Source: a virus. From it: a stretch of 38,537 nt of DNA. The notes beneath the pieces were generated by a model, which had not been told where the DNA came from, did no database searches, and worked only from the letters and a program-made list of their open reading frames with translations. The DNA is taken from IMG/VR virus record IMGVR_UViG_3300036830_000280, positions 1 to 38,537 of that record. One strand, written 5' to 3'. Shown here in pieces: positions 25,740-32,108 of the stretch. Made by a program: the position numbers and the translations under genes. Each line of letters opens with the position of its first letter. Positions within the stretch are counted from its first letter, which is position 1.

Positions 25740-26834
25740 ATGGCGCGCATTGCCACCGATCCGAACTACAACAGTCCGACATTCCCTCGGGCGACCGCAG
25801 GCTCGGACATCTTCGTTAAAGAAGACGTTCAGGCGCTCGCCGCGGCGATGTCGACGCATACGCACAACGGCGCGGGTACGGGCCTGGCGGTGGCCGCGCT
25901 GGCACCTGGTTCGGTCACCTCGGCGGCGATTGTCGACGGCACGATCACCGCGGCCGACATGGCTGACGCGACGGTCACCAACGCCAAGCTTGGCCCGGAC
26001 GTGGCGCGCGCCAACCTGCTCACCAACGGCGGATTCGAGATCTGGCAGCGCGGCAACGGGCCGTTCGCTGGGGGTAGCTACTCGGCCGACCGCTGGGGCG
26101 CCGGCATCTCCGGCACGGACACGCTCAACGTCAGTCGCGACACGACGAACATGGACATCCGCAGCGTGTGCTGCGCCGTGGCGACCTTCACCAAGGGTAC
26201 TGGCTCAGGCACGAGCCTGGGTCAGGACCTCAAGGAGCAGGTGAACCAACTGCGCGGTCAGACCGTGACGTGCTCGATGCGCGTGAAAACCTCGACTGCC
26301 AACGCGGTGCGCCTGCGTATCACGGACGGCATCAGCGCTACGGCCAACAGCTCCTATCACACGGGTGGCGGCGCATACGAAACGCTGCGCGCGACGTTCA
26401 CGGTCTCCGCTAGCGCCACGACATTCACGTTGGGTGCTCAGCTCGACGCCACCTGTACCGCGTACCTCGATAACGCAATGGTGGTGATGGGCACGCAGGC
26501 GGCGGATTACGTGCCCACGCCCGTGGCCGACGATCTGGCGAGGTGCCTGAGGTACTACGAAGCCAGTCTGGCTGCCGATGGAGTCGAGTTGTTCGCCGGT
26601 ACTCCAGGCGCAGGCTTAATGTTTTTCAACCGTGTTGCTTTTAAGGTGCAAAAGGCGGTGACGCCTACGGTGACGAAAAGCGGAACATGGACCGCATCCA
26701 ATTCGGGACAACCTACAGTCGCCGCATTCTCTACCACCGGATGGCTGATCTCAGCGACCGCAGTTGCTGCCGGTTACGCTTTCGTGCAAGCGAATGCGGC
26801 TGGAAACTCGTGGACCGCGGAGGCGAATCCGTAA
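25740..26834 (+). CDS. Tail fibre / receptor-binding protein
   Basis: This 364-aa protein has a strong AAGGAGG site. Residues 45-85 contain repeats of the IVDGTITAADMADATV type, a known trimeric fibre shaft pattern. The next region (NGGFEIWQRGNGPF, then SADRWG) is the conserved start of a jelly-roll, carbohydrate-binding-like domain found in many phage fibres. The C-terminal 100 residues are a separate beta-rich tip, probably the host-specific part. It would bind cell-surface glycans. Confidence 0.88.
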   Translation: MARIATDPNYNSPTFPRATAGSDIFVKEDVQALAAAMSTHTHNGAGTGLAVAALAPGSVTSAAIVDGTITAADMADATVTNAKLGPDVARANLLTNGGFEIWQRGNGPFAGGSYSADRWGAGISGTDTLNVSRDTTNMDIRSVCCAVATFTKGTGSGTSLGQDLKEQVNQLRGQTVTCSMRVKTSTANAVRLRITDGISATANSSYHTGGGAYETLRATFTVSASATTFTLGAQLDATCTAYLDNAMVVMGTQAADYVPTPVADDLARCLRYYEASLAADGVELFAGTPGAGLMFFNRVAFKVQKAVTPTVTKSGTWTASNSGQPTVAAFSTTGWLISATAVAAGYAFVQANAAGNSWTAEANP

Positions 26835-26837
26835 CCC

Positions 26838-27071
26838 ATGACCATCCGAGTGACTGATACCAGCGATCCCACGGCGTGGGTCATCATCGACGATGTGGCG
26901 CAGCATGAGGGTACGGCCGATCCGAACACGCTGAGCTACGGTCAGAACATGGACGGTAGCGAGAACCCCGACATCATCGTCATCCCCTGTCCCGAACCAG
27001 GCTGCGACTCGGTGTCGTACTGGCCGCGCGAGGCGCTGCCGCCGTTCGTCCACGAGGCGCTACCGTCATGA
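26838..27071 (+). CDS. Small hypothetical protein downstream of the fibre
   Basis: This 77-aa acidic protein has one C-x4-C pair (CPEPGC). It starts shortly after the fibre stop and overlaps the next start (ATGA). It may be a fibre-associated or chaperone peptide. No family is recognised. Confidence 0.55.
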   Translation: MTIRVTDTSDPTAWVIIDDVAQHEGTADPNTLSYGQNMDGSENPDIIVIPCPEPGCDSVSYWPREALPPFVHEALPS

Positions 27072-27256
27072 CCGACCAGGACCAGGACGCGCGCATCACC
27101 CAACTGCAGACGCAACAGTCGCTGATGACGCAGGCGTTGGCCGCGGCGCTCGAGGGCCGCTGGCAGGGCGCCAACTCGGTAGAAGCCTATCTGTACGCGC
27201 TCGATCCGAGCCTGCAGGGACAACTCGAGGCTGACCCGCCCGTGCTGACGTCGTGA
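27068..27256 (+). CDS. Stand-alone copy of the lysin N-terminal domain
   Basis: This 62-aa protein is helical. It aligns along its full length with the first 55 residues of the next gene: QLQTQQSLMTQALAAALEG here against QLDQQQALLTDSLACMLTG there, and both end in LTS. It is a tandem duplicate of that domain without the peptidase. It overlaps both neighbours by four bases. It might regulate or hetero-oligomerise with the lysin. Confidence 0.65.
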   Translation: MTDQDQDARITQLQTQQSLMTQALAAALEGRWQGANSVEAYLYALDPSLQGQLEADPPVLTS

Positions 27257-27906
27257 GCGCTGAGCTCGACCAGCTCGACCAGCAGCAGGCGCTGCTGACC
27301 GATTCGTTGGCGTGCATGCTGACCGGCCACTGGACGGGCTTTCCGTCGCTGCAGGCTGATATTGAGGCACTCTCACCTGGCATCGAGCTCGAGCCGCAGC
27401 CGCCCCTGCTGACCAGCGACGCGGGACCCGAGACGCCGACGGGCTGGTGGGCCAACTATTACCCCGGCGAGGACATGCCGCGGCAGGTCAACTCGTGGAG
27501 CTGCTCAGCGTGCGCGCTGGCATGGGTGCTCAGGGCGACGCAGCTCGATCCTAACGCCAGCGAGGACTCGTGCATCGCGGCGATCGGTCGGCCCGACAAT
27601 ATCAATTCGACCTACGGGCTGATGGACGGCTCCGGCGCCCAGCTACGGCGCGTGATCGGCGAGTACGGCGTCGCGACCCAGCAGGGCTGGCTGGGCTACG
27701 ACAGCGTCTACGCCACGTTCGCCAACACGACGGGGCTCATGTCGGGCGGCGCGATCTATCACTGGGTGTCGATCAGGGGCCGAACCGGCGACGGCCAACT
27801 CTGGATCGCCAATTCGGCGCCAGGCTATTGCGGGGTGTATGACACCCTGTCACGCGAGCAGTTCAACCAGTGGGGGCCCTGGTCTGTGGTCTGGCTGCTG
27901 CACTAG
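27253..27906 (+). CDS. Papain-like cysteine peptidase, probable endolysin
   Basis: This 217-aa protein starts with a GTG overlapping the preceding stop. The N-terminal 55 residues match the small gene upstream. The C-terminal domain has a papain-type layout: Cys84 or Cys87 in SWSCSACALAW at the start of a helix, His170 in GAIYHWVSI, and Asn187 in LWIANSAPG. Phage lysins of this fold cleave peptidoglycan peptides. It is followed by a holin candidate, supporting a lysis role. There is no signal peptide, so release would need the holin. Confidence 0.75.
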   Translation: MSAELDQLDQQQALLTDSLACMLTGHWTGFPSLQADIEALSPGIELEPQPPLLTSDAGPETPTGWWANYYPGEDMPRQVNSWSCSACALAWVLRATQLDPNASEDSCIAAIGRPDNINSTYGLMDGSGAQLRRVIGEYGVATQQGWLGYDSVYATFANTTGLMSGGAIYHWVSIRGRTGDGQLWIANSAPGYCGVYDTLSREQFNQWGPWSVVWLLH

Positions 27907-27916
27907 GGGGAGCGCT

Positions 27917-28087
27917 ATGTCTGTTCAAACAACGCGCACGTACCCGGTCGTGTACGGCGGCTGGATTGGTGGATTGCTCGCCGGGCTGCTGCTGGTCGCG
28001 TGCCTGGTCCTCTGGCTGACGAACAAGATTGACGCGCAGACCGCGGTGCTGATCGGTGGGACCGACCTCGCGATTCTGCTGCGCTGA
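27917..28087 (+). CDS. Holin candidate
   Basis: This 56-aa protein has an AGGGGGAG site just before the ATG at 27917. It has a strong membrane span (GGLLAGLLLVACLVLWL) and a second weaker hydrophobic stretch at the C-terminus. Placement immediately after the peptidase is typical for holins. Other small membrane genes follow, so the assignment is tentative. Confidence 0.65.
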   Translation: MSVQTTRTYPVVYGGWIGGLLAGLLLVACLVLWLTNKIDAQTAVLIGGTDLAILLR

Positions 28088-28111
28088 GTCGCGGTTGCTC
28101 TAATGCTGGAT

Positions 28112-28456
28112 ATGTCTACCAAGCCTGACGTGTACGTCCGCTTCTGGATCGAGCGCGACACAGAGGTCGCCATGCTGACGGCCAGCGACTTCCGCGCCGC
28201 AATGTTGGAACGCGACGAACTCCGCGTCGAGAACGAACGGCTGCAGGCGACGCCGGCTATCGACATCGAGACGCTGTCAGCGCGGTTGCACGATATCTAC
28301 CAGAAAGAGGCTCACAGACGGGGCGACGTACGGCACGAGGATGCGTATGAAAGCCTGCCTGAACCCACCAAAGAATGGGACCGCGTGCTGGCTCGCTGGA
28401 TCGTGCAGCACTGGCGACCAGTGTTCGATCCGATTGATGGATTACCCGAGGCTTGA
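28112..28456 (+). CDS. Small coiled-coil protein, copy A of a local family
   Basis: This 114-aa protein contains the coiled-coil RDELRVENERLQ, which recurs in the genes at 28772 and 28956. The rest is charged with Trp residues. The ATG at 28112 is in a TATGTCTACC context almost identical to that before 28956, so it is preferred over the ATG at 28103. Function unknown. Confidence 0.6.
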   Translation: MSTKPDVYVRFWIERDTEVAMLTASDFRAAMLERDELRVENERLQATPAIDIETLSARLHDIYQKEAHRRGDVRHEDAYESLPEPTKEWDRVLARWIVQHWRPVFDPIDGLPEA

Positions 28457-28461
28457 TTTCT

Positions 28462-28683
28462 ATGGCTGACGAGTTGGTGGTGAGTTACGAGGGCGGTGCG
28501 ATTGCCGACGTGACGCGGGCAGAGCGTGACGCACTCCGCGACGAGGTTGAGTGGTGGAAGTCAGCGCACGATACGTGCTGCTCTGGGGCAGACAAGCTTG
28601 TCACCGTGGTCGAGCGACTGCGGGCGTTGATCGGCAAGCACAACGACGAATGCCGTGAGTGCCCGGTCATTGAGCCAGCATGA
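28462..28683 (+). CDS. Small coiled-coil protein, copy B
   Basis: This 73-aa protein has a helical Glu/Arg-rich N-terminal half and a Cys pair late (CRECP). Its VERLRALIGK segment shares a DNA stretch (GCGACTGCGGGCGTTG) with the gene at 28956. An upstream TTG is possible, but the ATG at 28462 is more likely. Its stop overlaps the next ATG (ATGA). Confidence 0.55.
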   Translation: MADELVVSYEGGAIADVTRAERDALRDEVEWWKSAHDTCCSGADKLVTVVERLRALIGKHNDECRECPVIEPA

Positions 28684-28775
28684 ACGAAGTGGTCGTGTTC
28701 TGGGTAGCCGTGAGCGTGCTGGTGATGATGATGGTGGGCCTGTTGATCTACACCTGGGGCGTGGTGCACCGATGA
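28680..28775 (+). CDS. 31-aa single-span membrane peptide
   Basis: The gene starts with an ATGA overlap and ends with another (28772-28775). Nearly the whole peptide is a membrane span (VVVFWVAVSVLVMMMVGLL) with a short basic tail. The double overlap supports real translation. It could be a holin, antiholin or spanin-like accessory. Confidence 0.6.
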   Translation: MNEVVVFWVAVSVLVMMMVGLLIYTWGVVHR

Positions 28776-28954
28776 CGAGAACGCACACGACGCCCGGCAT
28801 TGACGAACTCCGCGCCGAGAACGAGCGGCTGCGGGCTCGACTCGATGCAGCGGAACGGCTGATTGAGGTCGTGAGGGCGCGTGAAATAGGTACCGCTGGC
28901 GGTGTTGGTGCCGCGTTCGATTACTTCGACTCCGAAGCTGCTGACAACGCTTGA
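28772..28954 (+). CDS. Small coiled-coil protein, copy C
   Basis: This 60-aa protein is dominated by the coiled coil IDELRAENERLRARLDAAE, which is closely related to the gene at 28112 and to the start of 28956. The ATG overlaps the preceding stop. The C-terminus is acidic. It was probably produced by local duplication. Confidence 0.6.
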   Translation: MTRTHTTPGIDELRAENERLRARLDAAERLIEVVRAREIGTAGGVGAAFDYFDSEAADNA

Positions 28955-28955
28955 T

Positions 28956-29297
28956 ATGTCTACCCAACGATGGAACCCACCACACCCGATGGAGTATCGG
29001 CAGGCTGAAGGCTGGAATATGCGTCAACCTGAAATTGACGAACTCCGCGCTGAGGTCAAACTGCGGCTTGATCAGGTCGATGGGTGGAAAGAGCGTTTGC
29101 GGGCGAGCGACCAAGAGAACAAGCGGCTGCGACGCGAGATGGCTAAATGGCAAGCCGACTTTGAGACTGAGGCGCGGGACGGTGAGCGACTGCGGGCGTT
29201 GTTCCAGCAAATCGTTGACAGCGAATCCGAAGATGACGTCCCGACATGGATCGGCAAGCTTGCTCGTCGTGGACTAAGTGCCGTTAGCCTGACCTGA
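28956..29297 (+). CDS. Small coiled-coil protein, copy D
   Basis: This 113-aa protein begins with a short Trp-containing segment, then IDELRAEVKLRLDQ and a long charged coiled coil (about residues 30-85). The ATG at 28956 lies in the same TATGTCTACC context as 28112. Its stop overlaps the next ATG. Function unknown. Confidence 0.6.
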   Translation: MSTQRWNPPHPMEYRQAEGWNMRQPEIDELRAEVKLRLDQVDGWKERLRASDQENKRLRREMAKWQADFETEARDGERLRALFQQIVDSESEDDVPTWIGKLARRGLSAVSLT

Positions 29298-29491
29298 TGT
29301 CCGAAGAGGCACCGTCGTCTGAGCGAGTCACCCTCGTCAAGCTCGCCATCCAGGGCGTGCTCGCCACGGTGGTGCTCGTCGGCATGGTGTGGATCATCCT
29401 CACGCCCAACGCCAGCGACGCGGCCACGAAGGGCGCGCTGGTCATCATCAGCAGCGCGGCGGGCTTCCTGTTTGGCAAGCATTCTGGCTGA
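29297..29491 (+). CDS. Two-span membrane protein, holin-like
   Basis: This 64-aa protein has a charged N-terminus, then one strong span (LATVVLVGMVWIIL) and a second weaker one (GALVIISSAAGFLFG), with a short basic end. The topology matches small class II holins. It starts and ends with one-base overlaps with its neighbours. Confidence 0.6.
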   Translation: MSEEAPSSERVTLVKLAIQGVLATVVLVGMVWIILTPNASDAATKGALVIISSAAGFLFGKHSG

Positions 29492-29721
29492 TGAGTGAGT
29501 CGCCTGAGGTCGGCAATGCTGGAGAGTGGCACGAAGCCGCGTCGGTCACCGTTACGCGGCTGGTCTGTCAGTTCCTGCTGTCGGTCGGCACGCTGCTCGT
29601 GGCTCTGTTCGTGCTCCTCACCCACCCTGAGTATGTGGGGGGTGTTGCATTGATCTCGGGCATCGTCCTGGGTGCCTGGTTTGGGATCGTCCGCGAGCCT
29701 GTCTGGCGTACGAAGCGCTAG
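29491..29721 (+). CDS. Two-span membrane protein
   Basis: This 76-aa protein has an acidic N-terminus and two spans (VCQFLLSVGTLLVALFVLL and VGGVALISGIVLGAWFGIV), followed by a basic tail. It is the next in a row of small membrane genes. It may pair with the 64-aa protein as holin and antiholin. Confidence 0.6.
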   Translation: MSESPEVGNAGEWHEAASVTVTRLVCQFLLSVGTLLVALFVLLTHPEYVGGVALISGIVLGAWFGIVREPVWRTKR

Positions 29722-29841
29722 GTGAAGCGCGGCCAGGACCCGGTCGAGTACGGCATCGTGCTGATCGCGCTGGCGGTGGTGGTGCTCATCCTGCTGAGCT
29801 ATTTCGGCACATCCATCGTCCACTGGGTCACCGGTCACTGA
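29722..29841 (+). CDS. 39-aa Flp-pilin-like membrane peptide
   Basis: The peptide uses a GTG directly after the preceding stop. Its sequence KRGQDPVEYGIVLIALAVV closely follows the N-terminus of mature Flp/Fap pilins (basic residue, G-Q, then V-E-Y and a long hydrophobic helix). The rest is a span and a short polar tail; there is no prepilin leader. It is either a pilin-like mimic or a membrane peptide of the lysis set that looks like one by chance. The resemblance is by eye only. Confidence 0.5.
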   Translation: MKRGQDPVEYGIVLIALAVVVLILLSYFGTSIVHWVTGH

Positions 29842-29956
29842 GTTGTGTGCTCCGGACTGGCTAGACTCATCTGGCATGCACGAGCCCGACGTCGAGATCA
29901 TAGAACGCCACTGGGGTAACTACGTGGAGCGCATCGAGCGGCGCCGAACCAGTCCG

Positions 29957-30556
29957 TCATGCAGCGCCAGCTGGCCGTGGATTGAAGACACTGATCATCG
30001 GCCGGTTCGGTGGGACGGCGACATCACGAAGCTCATCAACAATCCCGAGGCTAACGGCCTCTGCCGCGTGTATGGTCCGTGGCGTGCGGAAGACCTGCTT
30101 GACTATTTTCGGACTCATGCGCGTCCGCTCGACATAGAGCGAACCGATGCGGGTCTCCTCGGCCCGGATGTAGTCCAGGAACCGACGTAATTCGCTTTCG
30201 CCCTGGGGCTGCCCTACCGGCGGGAAGACCGTCACCCCATGGAAAAGAAACGTGGCCTGCGGACACGCGTAGCGTCGCTGGCCTGCGAGGAACGGCATGA
30301 TGCCGGCCGAGTCGACACTACCGATGTTGTAGGTGACAATTTCCATCGGCAACGCGCGCAACAAGTTGTAGAGCGTCAGACCGTACATGGTGTGGCCACC
30401 TGTGGTGGACATGAGCAAGTGCAACTCAGGGGTGTTGACGCTGGCCAATCCCGTCAGCAAGTTCTGGAGTGTCTCGACGGATTGGCTCGTCACGTCGGCC
30501 AAGAAGGCCACGTACACGGGCATGGGCGCGGGTGGAGTGATAGGGTTTGGCTGCAT
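29957..30556 (-). CDS. ClpP-like serine protease
   Basis: This 199-aa protein has the ClpP/crotonase fold pattern: LLMSTTGG (oxyanion strand), GSVDSAGIMPFLAG with the nucleophile Ser, FLFHG with the catalytic His, and a late ALGIVDEL-like segment (VSLGIVDEL). Phage ClpP-like enzymes are usually prohead proteases near the capsid. Here it is the last gene of a leftward operon near the repressors, so a regulatory or host-directed role is as likely. Length is close to ClpP, but no ClpX-docking feature can be judged. Confidence 0.85.
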   Translation of the reverse strand: MQPNPITPPAPMPVYVAFLADVTSQSVETLQNLLTGLASVNTPELHLLMSTTGGHTMYGLTLYNLLRALPMEIVTYNIGSVDSAGIMPFLAGQRRYACPQATFLFHGVTVFPPVGQPQGESELRRFLDYIRAEETRIGSLYVERTRMSPKIVKQVFRTPRTIHAAEAVSLGIVDELRDVAVPPNRPMISVFNPRPAGAA

Positions 30557-30642
30557 CGACGGGTCGTTTCCTTCGGTGTCGAGCCGCCAGCTGTTTCCGC
30601 AGCGTGGCGGCCTTTTGTTGGAACACGCATTCTACGGCGGGA

Positions 30643-31011
30643 TCAGCCCTCGACCCACGCGAGCCATCGGTCGGCAATGACCAGGACGTGGTCGGACTTG
30701 ATGTCTTCGCGCGATTGGCCCCACAACCCGACAAACTCGGCCGCGGCCTTGAGCACCGCCAGCCGCGTGATGCGGTCATCCTTCGCACTCAGAACTGCGG
30801 GAGTTTTCTCCAAGTCCGCCGGCGACAGGTTCACGAGCTCCACGATGTAGCCCTTTGAGTCGACGCGCAGGCGGACGTGGGCCCCACTCTCGGGCAGGTC
30901 GACTGGCTTGAATCGAGACACGTTGACCCAGGCGCCGCCGATCTTGAGGCCGGTCGGATTGACGCTCTCGACGATGCCCTCCACGTCCTCGGTCTGAACC
31001 CTGCCGTTCAC
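30643..31011 (-). CDS. OB-like small protein of the leftward operon
   Basis: This 122-aa protein has a beta-rich N-terminal half (VEGIVESVNPTGLKIGGAWV, then VRLRVDSKGYIVEL) that resembles an OB or SH3-like barrel. A helical C-terminus has Trp and Asp/Glu residues. A GTG at 31011 overlaps the upstream stop by four bases (GTGA), which fits the operon better than the GTG at 31026. It may bind single-stranded DNA; this is inference. Confidence 0.6.
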   Translation of the reverse strand: MNGRVQTEDVEGIVESVNPTGLKIGGAWVNVSRFKPVDLPESGAHVRLRVDSKGYIVELVNLSPADLEKTPAVLSAKDDRITRLAVLKAAAEFVGLWGQSREDIKSDHVLVIADRWLAWVEG

Positions 31012-31265
31012 CACTGCACCTCGCACTCGTCATCGGCGACGAAGGCAGGCCGGCGGTCGCTCGAGCGCACGAGGCCCTCGACCTGGCCGTCCTCGAGCAG
31101 GTACAGCAGCTCGCGCAACTGCGGCACCAGGTCGCACACACGGGCACTGTTGGCGATGGCGGCTCGGCCGCCGGCCTTGTACGCCGCGGCCCAGAGAGCG
31201 CTGGGGTCCTCGGCCTCGTGCGGGTGATAGTGCCGCCAGGCGAAGTAGTCGCTGGACGGGCTCAT
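31008..31265 (-). CDS. Hypothetical protein of the leftward operon
   Basis: This 85-aa protein has an aromatic, His-rich N-terminus (YFAWRHYHPHE), a helical centre and an acidic C-terminus. It is tightly packed, with ATGA overlap upstream and GTGA overlap downstream. No family is recognised. Confidence 0.6.
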   Translation of the reverse strand: MSPSSDYFAWRHYHPHEAEDPSALWAAAYKAGGRAAIANSARVCDLVPQLRELLYLLEDGQVEGLVRSSDRRPAFVADDECEVQW

Positions 31266-31390
31266 GCCACGAGCGCCGCGTGCTGAAAGCTCACCAGCGG
31301 GTCGTGCCCAGGGGCTGGCGCCAGCAGCAGCCAGCCGATGAACAGGAGCAGCGCGAGCATGATCGCCCAGTAGATGATCGAGTCGGTCAT
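31262..31390 (-). CDS. 42-aa single-span membrane peptide
   Basis: This short peptide has one strong span (IIYWAIMLALLLFIGWLLL) after a polar N-terminus, followed by a His-containing tail. ATGA overlaps on both sides place it in the leftward operon. A membrane protein near the repressor could act in superinfection exclusion or membrane anchoring; this is inference. Confidence 0.6.
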   Translation of the reverse strand: MTDSIIYWAIMLALLLFIGWLLLAPAPGHDPLVSFQHAALVA

Positions 31391-31713
31391 CGACCGGTGA
31401 CCAGCGCGACGTGGAGCTGGACGGCCAGCATGTGCTTGCAGTCGTGACGGCGGGCGTCGTAGCAGGAGCAGCTGGTGCGGGTGACGAAGTAGACCTCGTT
31501 GGCGTCGCGGCTCGAGCGGATGCCGTACGCCTTGCGTCCGTCGCGTGTGCGGCACTTGAGCCATTGGCCGGCGTCGGTGGCGATGGCGACCGCCTTGGGG
31601 CCGCGCGGGTCAGTCTCGGGAAGCAGTACGGTGGTCATGGTCGATACCTCGCTCATCGGGGTGTTGGCCTCGAGCGGGTCGGTGGTTAGAACACTGGCCC
31701 GCTCTCTTTGCAT
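31387..31713 (-). CDS. SWIM-type zinc-finger protein
   Basis: This 108-aa protein has a SWIM motif C-x-C-x7-C-x-H in the sequence CSCYDARRHDCKH, the pattern of SWIM zinc fingers that bind DNA or proteins. The N-terminal 40 residues are polar. The start at 31713 lies six bases after a TATACT -10 box, so the mRNA is probably leaderless; a GTG at 31731 is less likely. It is the first gene of the leftward operon and is a candidate regulator or recombination partner. Confidence 0.72.
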   Translation of the reverse strand: MQRERASVLTTDPLEANTPMSEVSTMTTVLLPETDPRGPKAVAIATDAGQWLKCRTRDGRKAYGIRSSRDANEVYFVTRTSCSCYDARRHDCKHMLAVQLHVALVTGR

Positions 31714-31719
31714 GGCCAA

Positions 31720-31756
31720 AGTATATTGCACGCGCTACATACGCGCAACATATAAT
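31720..31756. promoter_or_regulatory. Divergent leaderless promoters with tandem operator
   Basis: Leftward: -35 TTGCGC (complement of 31743-31748), 17-bp spacer, -10 TATACT (complement of 31720-31725), ATG six bases later. Rightward: -35 TTGCAC (31726-31731), a 19-bp spacer, -10 TATAAT (31751-31756), ATG at 31763. Two tandem 11-bp repeats CGCGCWACATA (31731-31741 and 31742-31752) overlap both. Binding there would control both directions. It resembles a lambda-like switch core. Confidence 0.75.
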
Positions 31757-31762
31757 GGGCGA

Positions 31763-31990
31763 ATGCTGAACACAGCCGAACGTGAATTTGTCGGGGAGCT
31801 CGCCGCCCGCGTGCGCAACCTGCGCCTGCGCCACGCCCTCTCCCAGCAGGAGCTGGCCGACACCGCTGACCTGAGCCGCAACGTCATCATCAGCCTGGAG
31901 CAGGGCCACCACCTGGTGCGCCCATTCACCATCCGCAAGCTCGCTGAGGCCTTCGGCGTGCCACTGGTCGAGCTCACCGGCGGCGAGTAA
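31763..31990 (+). CDS. XRE-family HTH regulator (leaderless)
   Basis: This 75-aa protein consists almost entirely of one Cro/CI-type HTH domain (LRLRHALSQQELADTADLS, then ISLEQG and IRKLAEAFGV). Its ATG lies six bases after TATAAT, so the mRNA should start at or next to the start codon. It directly precedes the integrase. It is the best candidate for the protein binding the tandem repeats overlapping its own promoter. Confidence 0.85.
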   Translation: MLNTAEREFVGELAARVRNLRLRHALSQQELADTADLSRNVIISLEQGHHLVRPFTIRKLAEAFGVPLVELTGGE

Positions 31991-32004
31991 AACGGACACA
32001 GAAA

Positions 32005-32035
32005 GCCCCGCACCGAGTGTCGCGTCGGCCGGGGC
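32005..32035 (+). terminator. Hairpin after the XRE gene, possible terminator
   Basis: GCCCCG (32005-32010) pairs with CGGGGC (32030-32035), with CCGA/TCGG pairing inside. It starts 14 bases after the regulator stop. It lacks a T-run, so termination is uncertain; it could instead limit read-through into the integrase. Confidence 0.45.
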
Positions 32036-32036
32036 A

Positions 32037-32108
32037 ATGGCAGATCCAAACAGTTTTGAAAGGACTGAACCTGCAGTGACCACTGTACCCGTGATCGAGC
32101 GTCGATGA
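32037..32108 (+). CDS. Possible 23-aa leader peptide coupled to the integrase
   Basis: An ATG at 32037 opens a 23-codon frame (MADPNSFERTEPAVTTV and six more residues) whose TGA overlaps the integrase ATG (ATGA, 32105-32108). Such overlap suggests translational coupling. A G-rich stretch precedes it, partly within the hairpin. It may only serve to set integrase translation. Confidence 0.35.
   Translation: MADPNSFERTEPAVTTVPVIERR

Noticed and set aside
29876-30190. Plus-strand frame of 104 aa opposite the ClpP-like gene
   Set aside because: Three quarters of it is antisense to the clear ClpP-like protease C-terminus. The first 25 codons could be a short gene, but nothing supports it.
31993-32035. 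Possible fourth 38-bp element after the XRE gene
   Set aside because: CGGACA and TGTCGCG occur, but the spacing is off by two bases and the middle half-site is missing. The hairpin explains the sequence better.
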